From: Omphiscola glabra
Lineage: Eukaryota; Mollusca; Gastropoda; Lymnaeidae
DNA length: 64,000 nucleotides
Assembly (NCBI GenBank): GCA_964017045.1
Contig: OZ024797.1
Location: forward strand, 12,927,062 to 12,991,061
Direction: 5' to 3'
The notes under the pieces were generated by a model. That model searched no databases. It was given only the letters and a program-made list of their open reading frames with translations, and was not told the origin of the DNA. The position numbers and the translations under genes are program-made. Positions 47,101 through 59,100 of this stretch are shown here, piece after piece; position 1 is the first letter of the stretch; each line of letters starts with the position of its first letter.

Positions 47101-50100
47101 TTGTTTTGAAGGACTCCAGCGTCTGGCTGTTTTTGAGAGCGTCAGGAAGGGTGTTCCAAATGGTTGGGCCAGCAAATGCGAACGTGCGCTTTCCGTAAGT
47201 TTCAAGGCGAACACGCGGTATCGAGAGTTTGCCACTATCGGATGAGCCGAGTTGTCTAGTGGGTACATAAGGCGTCATGAGCGCTTGGAGATAGGACGGC
47301 GCCAGGTCATGCAAGCAGCAGTAGCACAGAGTTGCGATTTTGTACTCTATACGAGCGCGGACCGGCAGCCAATGCAATTCTATCAGAAGAGTTTTAGCAT
47401 GTTCGAATTTGCGTTTACGAAGAACAATTCGAGCCGCATTATTCTGTGCTTTTTTAATTTTATCAAGGAGCGTAGCTGGAAGACCCACCATGAGCATTGC
47501 AGTAGTCCATGCTTGATAGCACGAATGCAGACATCAGCCTCTTTGATGCATCCAACGTTAAGAAGGGTCTGATATGACTAATTCTGCGCAGCTCTAGAAA
47601 AATCGCCTTGCAAATCATGTTAATGTGATTTTCCATAGTTAGTGTTCTGTCTAAGTAGACACCCAGGTTTCGCACTGTTTGAGCAAACTCAATCTGCACG
47701 CCTGAGAGAGTAAAGGATGGTGTATCTTTTAAAGATTTTAATTTTTGAGCGGTAGCAATGGGGATCACCTCAGTCTTTTCATCATTCAATTTGAGCTTGT
47801 TTATTGTCATCCAATGCTTAACTGACTCCACTGTCTTCTGTGTCATATTTAGAAGCTGAGGGAGCTGAGAGGGGATCACGGATTTCTGAAGTTGGGTATC
47901 ATCCGCGAACATGTGATATACCATGTCAAACTGCTTGATCACTGCACCCAGGGGCTGAACGTACATAGTGAAAAGCACCGGGCCTAAGACCAAGCCTTGG
48001 GGTACTCCGAATTCAATAATGGATTTCTTGGAGGTCAAGCCGTTTGTGATAACTGATTGGACCCGATTTGTCAGATATGAGCGGAACCATCTCAGGACGG
48101 TATCGGTGAAACCGAACGTATATTGCAGACGTTGGAGAAGTATGCCGTGGTGAAGCGTATCGAACGCTGCCGATAGATCCAGTAACGACAAAAGGGATAC
48201 CTGGCCCTCACCACAAGACGACAGAAGGTCATTTACGACGCGCAACAGGGCTGTCTCAGTAGAGTGATGCGTTCTGCATGCTGACTGAAAAGGCTCAAAC
48301 AAGTCACACCGAGTGAGGTGATCAGGAGCTGTCGAAGAACGACCCTCTCTAAAATCTTTGATAAAAATGGTAGATTAGAGACGGGGCGATAATTTTCCAA
48401 CAGATTAGGGTCGAGATTTGCTTTCTTTAGCAGTGGAGTTACAACCGCCTCCTTAAAAGAGGATGGAACAAAACCAGTTTTCAAAGACTGATTTACGATA
48501 TTAGTAATGATAGGGACAATTTCGTCCAAACATTCATACAACAGACCTGCCGGAAGAGGGTCAAGCAAACATGACTTTCTTGGGGAGTCAACCAGGATTT
48601 TCTTCACATGGGATTCAGTGACCTCCAAAAATTCGCTCATAGGAGTGCCATTAAACGGCAAGAATTCGGGAGCATCTGTGCAAATGTCAAGTCTCGCCCT
48701 GATCTTCTTAACTTTCGTAACAAAGAACTCATTTAGAGCATCTGTGCAAATGTCAAGTCTCGCCCTGATCTTCTTAACTTTCGTAACAAAGAACTCATTT
48801 AGAGCATCTGTGCAAATGTCAAGTCTCGCCCTGATCTTCTTAACTTTCGTAACAAAGAACTCATTTAGAGCATCTGTGCAAATGTCAAGTCTCGCCCTGA
48901 TCTTCTTAACTTTCGTAACAAAGAACTCATTTAGAGCATCTGTGCAAATGTCAAGTCTCGCCCTGATCTTCTTAACTTTCGTAACAAAGAACTCATTTAG
49001 AGCATCTGTGCAAATGTCAAGTCTCGCCCTGATCTTCTTAACTTTCGTAACAAAGAACTCATTTAGAGCGTCTGTGCAAATGTCAAGTCTCGCCCTGATC
49101 TTCTTAACTTTCGTAACAAAGAACTCATTTAGAGCGTCTGTGCAAATGTCAAGTCTCGCCCTGATCTTCTTAACTTTCGTAACAAAGAACTCATTTAGAG
49201 CATCTGTGCAAATGTCAAGTCTCGCCCTGATCTTCTTAACTTTCGTAACAAAGAACTCATTTAGAGCATCTGTGCAAATGTCAAGTCTCGCCCTGATCTT
49301 CTTAACTTTCGTAACAAAGAACTCATTTAGAGCGTCTGGTAACTCGGCCAAAGCAATATTGTTTGGCACAGATGTGTCCTTCTGTTTACCGGTCAGCTGA
49401 CCGACAATGCGAAATAAGTCCCTATTTGAACTGCAATCTACAATCCGGTGACTGACATATTCAGTCCTAGCTGCAAGGACCATCTGCTTAGTGCGTTCCT
49501 TGTTTTCAACAAAGATTTGTCGGTGCACAGTCAAGCCAGACTTCCGCCACTTGCGTTCTGCACGTCGCTGTTGCTGCTTCGCGTCCTTTATTTCTGGTAT
49601 GTGGGTCAATGTGGTTTTAATGAGTACGTGTAAATCAAACATTTGAACAATAACACATATTATTTACACAGATAATTAAGAATATAATCCTGCTAAATTC
49701 AACAATTAAAATTTTCCATTGAGGCAATTAAAATAGAAATAGGACAAATAGAATTACACAACAAGAGAAACAAATCCTTCCTTTGTATTTAATTATCTAA
49801 CTTAGCCTAATTTTTTTCTGAAACCAGATGATTTTTATAAATGAACACTTTGAAAATGTTTATCAGAGTTAAGATTGATTGATTGATTGGATACTTCTAT
49901 AGCGCTGGTATCCACGCTACTTTAGCATGCTCACTGCGCTCTGGTTTCATCAAATCTATTAAAGAAAAAAGTCTTTAGATGTTTCCTAAATGATTTTTTG
50001 TACTTTTCAATACTCCTCAAAGATGGGGGTAAAATATTCCATAACTTTGGTGCTACTGCTTCAAAAGAGCTTCAATCACCAATGGAAAGTATGATGGTAC

Positions 50101-53100
50101 AAACCTATGAAGTTGAAGTTGTCTAAATTGTGAAGAGTTTCCAGCCATATGAATCAAAGCTGAAACAAATCATCAAAGTTCAAAGGTATTGATGAGAAAA
50201 TTGTATAGCTGTACATAAATACTTTAACTAGAGAAAATATAGGTATGTGTAAGTGGAAGAGTATCCTGTGTCTTTTGGCCTGGGCATGGACCAATCTGTC
50301 ATTGGTACATTCACACACTAACAATGTAGTCACCATAAGTATTCAAACTACAAAACTTTCTTTTCTGGCATGATTTATTGGCATTAAACAGAAAGTGGTG
50401 GATGTTTACTCGAACGAAATTTTGTGATAACATAGAAAACTATATGATATATACTAGAAATAACCCAAGTGAACTCCCCACCCACTAAATTCCTCTACAA
50501 AACATGCATTCAAGTAATGCACTTTATAATAATTCCAATTAGTGCTAACTTCTGGGAATTTTATTTGGGGTGTCTCTTAAACACAATGCTACATACCTAA
50601 AAAATTACTATTTGTGATATACTAGAACTATTTAAACACATCTTGATTCTGATTTTCTCAAGTAATCAATGTTCTTTCTGTAAAAAATAATAAAATTTCC
50701 CAGCATGATCTAGAATGATATAAACCTACCATGATGTAGAATGATATAAACCTACCATGATGTAGAATGATATAAACCTACCATGATGTAGAATGATATA
50801 AACCTACCATCTCGTTTCAGCCTGTGCCAGATGTCCTTCAGCACCCATACAACTCTTTTGATTTGTAACAAGAAGTTGAATATATTGTAGTATTTCTCCA
50901 TACAGGAGTCAGTGAGAATAACTGACAGTGGCCAGCTCACCTAAACATTAAGAAAGGTATACATTTTTATGAAAACTTTTCATATATGATAAATATTCTG
51001 AAATATATCTGATTGCAACTTTTGGATCAAAGAAACAAGAGATGTCCAAACTCAACATTTGAAGACAAAATAGCACACATGTCAAAAGAATGAACCTGAT
51101 ACATATTTTATTTAAAAACTAGGGCTTAAGCAAGTGCAGTTTTTTTACATCGGGTCTGTGTATTTTGATAAATAGGCCTCCAGACAGTCCCACACCCTAC
51201 CTGCCGGTCTTCAAACAATAGGCCTACTGAGAGCCCTACATGCTACCTGCCGGTCTTCAAACAGTAGGTTTACAGTCCAGCACCATAGCAGTGGCTCTTT
51301 GTTGATTAACATAACAGTCGCCTCCCCCTAAAGAAATTTATTTTACCCGAGTTCACACGTCACGCACGACAGCCTTTTCTTTTTTTTTAATCAGTAATAT
51401 TAATATAAACATGTGGAGTTGGGGGGAGGGTGGTTAAAATTAGAAAGCAGGACACACCAGAGATAATAAGACTTACATTGTATTTCAGTTGAAGGCATTT
51501 CAGAGAATTGGGAGCTGGAAAAAAAATTCAATTAAAATATATAAAGCACTGAATAAAATATTAATAATAATAGAATATAACAAAAATAATTGGTGTCAGA
51601 AATGGAGCTAAATTAAAACATTATGTATACTCCAGACAGGTTTAACAGATAGTCCACTCACCATTAGGCATTAGAACAGAGGGCATGGACTTGAGGGCAA
51701 AGCTGAGGTTTTTGGTAAGTGCATCATCAGAATGTATGGAAGACCGAATGGCTTTGTTCAGGGCACCATTCAGAAAGACAGGGTTCAGAATTTCTTGAGG
51801 TAAAGGATTAGTTGCCAGCTGAACAGATGACAAAATAATATTTTTATAATTCTTTAAATAATGCTTACAAAAGTAAGACATTTTTTTTTCTAATTTGATT
51901 TTATCAACCTTTAAATAACAAAACAGACACTTGTAATGGAGTGAGAATCTCAGCCAATGAAGATGACCTACAGCAGCATAAAAAAAATGGAAGCATGCAA
52001 TCTCCAGACAAAATTTCTTTTTCAGTTAACTTAATACTGATTTTGGAAATAACATATTTTTAGCCAGATGCTGGACTGCAGAAGTGTGAACATAGCTTTG
52101 GGGACCTGCTTTCAACAAACTTTTTACATAGCTACAGCTATGTCCTAATGGCCCATGATCTCAAAAAGTATGACACTGCCATGACAATGTTGATGGCAAC
52201 AATAAAAAAAAAAGAGGGGGGGTAGAAAGTAGGTCCAAACCTTTTCTAATAAAATGTTGGCAAGAATCTCAGCAAAGTCTCCATCAGCCATCAACAGGTA
52301 CCTCCTGATGGCCTCAAAATGGCTGTCCACCACTAATTCTGTGGTAAAGTAGTTGATTACAGCACCGTTCACTAGGGAAATCCTGAAATATAATGTGGTA
52401 CATTGAACTTTAAGATTGGTGACTCGATAAATTGACCTCTTAGGCAACAACTTCAGGCAAAGAAAGGACAGGGGTTCAATAAAAAGTTATCAATAAAAAA
52501 ATTGTTTTTACTTCATTTGATGACATGACATTCCTATGTGTGCCTGTTCTTTTTGACAGCTTTTCTTTTCTGGGCAGGATATTTTTAAGTTAGTCTACAC
52601 TTCTTTTGAAATTAAGTCCAAAGTATAATGTGCATTTCATTGTATGGCTGTTACAAACATTCTTACTGCGCTCTGATGGGTGCTGTCATGGAGCGGGTCA
52701 ACAGGACAGTCAAACACAACATCTTACTGCACTCTGATGGATGCTGTCATGGAGCGGGTCAACGGGACAGACAAACACAACATCTTACTGCACTCTGATG
52801 GGTGCTGTCATGGAGCGGGTCAACAGGACAGACAAACACAACATCTTACTGCGCTCTGATGGGTGCTGTCATGGAGCGGGTCAACAGGACAGACAAACAC
52901 AACATCTTACTGCGCTCTGATGGGTGCTGTCATGCAGCGGGTCAACAGGACAGACAAACACAACATCTTACTGCGCTCTGATGGATGCTGCCATGGAGCG
53001 GGTCAACGGGACAGACAAACACAAAAATCTTACTGCGCTCTGATGGGTGCTGTCATGGAGCGGGTCAACGGGACAGACAAACACAACATCTTACTGCGCT

Positions 53101-56100
53101 CTGATGGGTGCTGCCATGGAGCGGGCCAACAGGACTGACAGTGGAGTGTACTTGTAGGCGTCCACTTCCTCCTCACTTACAACTACAGCATCCACCAGGT
53201 CCTTTCCCAGATCCACCACATGGATGTTAGACATCAGATCTAGTGATGGCTCTTGGTCTGTGACACATTAAAAAATATCTATCACTATGTTTTTGTTGGG
53301 CTTCTCAATTGACTTTGTAAGTTTTCATCAGATGATCAAGAATGAGATTTGGCTTTTTTTTAACGTTTTCATCAGATGATGAAGAATGAGATTTGGCTTT
53401 TTTTTAACGTTTTCATCAGATGATGAAGAATGAAATTTGGCTTTTTTTTTAATGTTTTCATCAGATGATCAAGAATGAGATTTGGCTTTTTTTAACGTTT
53501 TCATCAGGTGATCAAGAATGAGATTTGCTTTTTTTAACGTTTTCATCAGATGATGAAGAATGAGATTTGGCTTTTTTTTAACGTTTTCATCAGATGATCA
53601 AGAATGAGATTTGGCTTTTTTTAACATTTTCATCAGATGATGAAGAATGAGATTTGGCTTTTTTTAACGTTTTCATCAGATGATCAAGAATGAGATTTGG
53701 CTTTTTTTAACGTTTTCATCAGGTGATCAAGAATGAGATTTGGCTTTTTTTTAACATTTTCATCAGATGATGAAGAATGAGATTTGGCTTTTTTTTAACG
53801 TTTTCATCAGATGATGAAGAATGAGATTTGGCTTTTTTTTTTAACGTTTTCATCAGATGATCAAGAATGAGATTTGGCTTTTTTTAACGTTTTCATCAGA
53901 TGATCAAGAATGAGATTTGCTTTTTTTAACGTTTTCATCAGATGATGAAGAATGAGATTTGGCTTTTTTTAACATTTCAATTTTGGAAACAAAAGTTTAA
54001 CCAAAGCCACTTACAAATTCTTTGTGCATCTAACACAAGTGTTATAAATAAAAATTTAGCATTTCTGTTCATTATGCTGTTTTTTTCTTTACATTTTCCC
54101 ACACATGTTCATTAAAAAATTATCTGGTTATAACACATCTACACACGCTGCACAAACACATGGCACAAAGCTCCATGACCAGTAGTGTTAGCGCACATAC
54201 ATTACATCTCAGTCATTGAATCTCTTTGAATAAAGTTGTATTGAAAATGATAAGATAAATATATTTTAAAATTTACTTTTTAATTAATGAAAACATTTAT
54301 AGATATGTTATTAAGACAGCGAGTCACAATATTTAATGTGCTGCATGCCAGCCACCCCTGGTCTAGACAAAGAAAAACTTAACCTCATAAAGAAAATTAT
54401 TTCCTGTCACCGTCAATGTATTATGATAAAAACAATTACATTCCTGCATTATCAAAATATTTAGACAGGTCATTTCAGCATTTTTTTTTCTAGTGATATT
54501 GTTGTCAAGTTATTTGTCTTAACAATCAATGTTGAACAAAATAATGCAGCCTCACCAAAATCAGGAAACTCTGCTTGATACGATTCTGCCTGATAGGGTG
54601 GACTTGGCCTGAGAGTGATTTTGTCCAGACTGCCATCTAGATCAGAACATATGTACACAAGTTAAGTTCAATATCTGTTAAGTGCAATAACAGTCAAGTT
54701 AGATTCAATACCAGTTTACAGGCAAAAACAGCAAAGCATAAAGAAAAGACGTGTTAAGTTTGAACCAAATGCTACAAAATAATTTACTTCTAATATCCTT
54801 TATGAGCCCCTTATTTTTTTTATTGAATTTGTGAAAATACCAATGTTCTCATTTGAATGACCAGGCTCTAGAATGACCAGGCTCTAGAATGACCATGCTC
54901 TAGAATGACCAGGCTCTAGAATGACCAGACTCTAGAATGACCAGGCTCTAGAATGACCAGGCTCTAGAATGACCAGGCTCTAGAATGACCAGACTCTAGA
55001 ATGACCAGGCTCTAGAATGACCAGCCTCTAGAATGAACAGGCTCTAGAATGACCAGACTCTAGCATGACCAGGCTCTAGAATGACCAGGCTCTAGAATGA
55101 CCAGGCTCTAGAATGACCAGGCTCTAGAATGACCAGACTCTAGAATGACCAGGCTCTAGAATGACCAGGCTCTAGAATGAACAGGCTCTAGAATGACCAG
55201 ACTCTAGAATGACCAGGCTCTAGAATGACCAGGCTCTAGAATGACCAGGCTCTAGAATGACCAGGCTCTAGAATGACCAGGCTCTAGAATGACCAGGCTC
55301 TAGAATGAACAGGCTCTAGAATGAACAGGCTCTAGAATGACCAGGCTCTAGAATGACCAGGCTCTAGAATGATTAGGCTCTAGAATGACCAGGCTCTAGA
55401 ATGACCAGCCTCTAGAATGACCAGGCTCTAGAATGACCAGCCTCTAGAATCAACTACTTTATTTTCCACTGGGGATGTAACTCACTGGATATTGACATAA
55501 AAAAATGTGTTCTACTTACTTTACATGGATCATCATTGAATAGATAAATGTGTTTATGACGTGAGTAAAATCTTGTAATTGGAGTTTTTGGACATCCTAA
55601 CTAACACAAATGTTACATTAAGATATAAACAAAGACACACACCTGTCTCATCCTCCGTGACAGAGTTCAGCTTGTGTGAGTCTCCATACAGCAATCTTTG
55701 TACAGTTGAATCCGATGAGTGACCCTTAGCGTTTCGAGACAGAAACCTTTTCCTCTTCAGTTCATTTTCATCAACTTGCTGAGATTCTATGCTGGCGTTG
55801 CGATGGGCCAGAACTCGAATGTGTGGCCGATGTTTGAAGGATTTAGGAGAATCTTCACTTTCTTTACTGGCGGACATATTTTTATTCATGCGGACTTGCG
55901 GCTTGATGGAGAAGTCCTTGTAGTTGGACTCCATGCTGGCATGCCGTTCACTTTGTCTCCTTAACTTGGGCACAGTCAGGACGTAGCTTGTGTTGGATAA
56001 CTGGGAGACATGCCCGAACATGCTGGGCTTTTTTACCACCCAGACTTTACTTCGTGTCTCTGTCCCAGACTGGGCATTCTGAGCCCTCTGCCTTTTTGGA

Positions 56101-59100
56101 ATGATCTGCCGCTGGTTACTGCTTTCTTTGTTTACCTGGCTCCCTGGCCTGAACTTGATGTGGGATTTGTGCTCTCTCACTTTAGCATCTGATTCTTTCG
56201 ATGCCGACATGATGGTGGAGGTTTTGATGTGCTTTTTTGCAGTGGGTTCTTCTGTCTCTGTGAGGGCTCCAACACCTTTCATCATTTTTATATGGGGTTT
56301 GGTCTTCGGAGATCCTTTGGACTCTTTGGTGACATGCTGGCCTTCCACTGGATGTGTGCAAGCTTTTGGAACAGCTTCTTCACATTCTGTTAAACCAGGA
56401 ACCCCAGATGAAATCTTTGCTTTTTTACCATTTTCTTCATTGTTCCCGATCACAACGGTCTTGCTTAAATCTTTATTTACCTCGGTATCATGTTGTGCCA
56501 TTTCGTCATGAAGGTCATTGGAATCTAGGATTAAATTGTCACGTGTGCTTTTGGAATCTTCTATAACATTGTCATGTGGGCCTTTTGAAACATCACTTTC
56601 AACAGCATTCACTTGTACCCCTTCTGTTTGGAGATGCTTTTTATCGCTGGTCTCTGAGTGGTCTGTTTGTTTTTCAATTTTAAATTCATCATCATTTTCC
56701 ACTTCCCCCTCAGACACATCTTCATCAGCCACTACCAATGTTTCCCTCTCAGGCTGGCTGGCACTTTTCTTGGCCCATGCTGGTAACAAGGCTTCGTTGT
56801 CAATCTCCAAAGTGTTGACTTCTTCTGTATCGATTAGGGCTGGAGAATCTCGTATGGCCCATTTAGGCAATGCTACTTCTTCGTCACCCAATATTTCTAT
56901 TGGTGTATTCCTATCAGAAGCCCTCTCAGCCCATCTAGGAAGACTTGGAGACAAACGGCCATCAGTGGTGTCCTGCAGAGCAATGTTATACCAAATATGT
57001 AAACATGCACGAAAAAAAAAAAACCTAAAAAATTTTAAGACTCAATTTAAATGTTAACATGTTTAAACATTGAAATTTCACTAAAACTACCTTTCAACTT
57101 TGTGGAGCATGGCTAACTAACTTGTAATTATTGTGCACGGAATGTTGTGTTTTATTGTACACTGTGTCTTGGGTCTTAGTTTGATTGATGAATGTTCTTG
57201 GCACTATGAGGACTATGACTATGAGGACTATGACTATGAGGACTATGACTATGAGGACAATGACTATGAGGACAATGACTATGAGGACAATGACTATGAG
57301 GACAATGACTATGAGGACTATGACTATGAGGACTATGACTATGAGGACTATGACTACGAGGACTATGACTACGAGGACTATGACTATGAGGACTATGACT
57401 ATGAGGACTATGACTATGAGGACTATGACTATGAGGACTATGACTATGAGGACTATGACTATGAGGACTATGACTATGAGGACTATGACTACGAGGACTA
57501 TGACTACGAGGACTATGACTACGAGGACTATGACTATGAGGACTATGACTATGAGGACTATGACTATGAGGACTATGACTATGAGGACTATGACTACGAG
57601 GACTATGACTACGAGGACTATGACTACGAGGACTATGACGACTATGACTATGAGGACTATGACTATGAGGACTATGACTATGAGGACTATGACTACGAGG
57701 ACTATGACTACGAGGACTATGACTACGAGGACTATGACTACGAGGACTATGACTACGAGGACTATGACTACGAGGACTATGACTACGAGGACTATGACTA
57801 TGAGGACTATGACTATGAGGACTATGACTACGAGGACTATGACTATGAGGACTATGACTATGAGGACTATGACTATGAGGACTATGACTATGAGGACTAT
57901 GACTATGAGGACTATGACTATGAGGACTATGACTATGAGGACTATGACTACGAGGACTATGACTACGAGGACTATGACTACGAGGACTATGACTACGAGG
58001 ACTATGACTACGAGGACTATGACTACGAGGACTATGACTACGAGGACTATGACTATGAGGACTATGACTATGAGGACTATGACTATGAGGACTATGAGGA
58101 CTATGACTACGAGGACTATGACTATGAGGACTATGACTATGAGGACTATGACTATGAGGACTATGACTATGAGGACTATGACTACGAGAACTATGACTAC
58201 GAGGACTATGAGGACTATGAGGACTATGATTACGAGGACTATGACTACGAGGACTATGACTCTGAGGACTATGACTACGAGGACTATGATTACGAGGACT
58301 ATGACTACGAGGACTATGACTACGAGGACTATGACTACGAGGACTATGACTACGAGGACTATGACTACGAGGACTATGACTACGAGGACTATGACTACGA
58401 GGACTATGACTACGAGGACTATGACTACGAGGACTATGACTACGAGGACTATGACTACGAGGACTATGACTACGAGGACTATGACTATGAGGACTATGAC
58501 TATGAGGACTATGACTACGAGGACTATGACTACGAGGACTATGACTACGAGGACTATGACTACAAGGACTATGGCTATGAGGACTATGACTACGAGGACT
58601 ATGACTACGAGGACTATGACTATGAGGACTATGACTATGAGGACTATGACTGAGGACTATGACTATGAGGAATATGACTATGAGGACTATGACTATGAGG
58701 ACTATGACTATTAGTGACTCGACTTTATGCAACTGTGACTAGACTTGGTTGGAGTAAGTGCTACTGTCAACAATTACTGTCTGAGCTGTGAGTTGGAAGT
58801 TTGGAATTGTGTTCCTCTAGTGAGCTGCCCTATGTGTTTGTTTGAACTATTGTAGGACTTGGTAATAAATAACTTGGATTAAAGTTTAGGTAGTTCTTGG
58901 AGTAGTTCTTTTAATGTGATTACCACGAAGGGCATATAAATGAATTTGACCAAACCTTTCAACTCTAAACCTTTCAACTCTAAACCTTTAGACCTAAAAC
59001 TTTTAAGGTGAACTTCAACCTTGATTAGTTTATAATGAATTTGATTCAACTAGTTGTGAAATGGTCTCATTTTCCCCACTTTTACCATCAGAAACCAACC

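Noticed and set aside
48507..49400. 297-codon plus ORF of SLALIFLTFVTKNSF repeats that looks like a membrane protein
   Set aside because: It is the antisense of the in-frame 66-bp array in the retrotransposon.
56101..57057. Plus-strand ORFs of 136 and 179 codons
   Set aside because: They are antisense shadows of the long TUBGCP6 exon 8.
57133..58653. 506-codon plus ORF of (YEDYD)n with a hydrophobic N-terminal stretch
   Set aside because: It is antisense within a TUBGCP6 intron, its repeats are open in several frames on both strands, and the silent-site pattern is explained by CpG decay.
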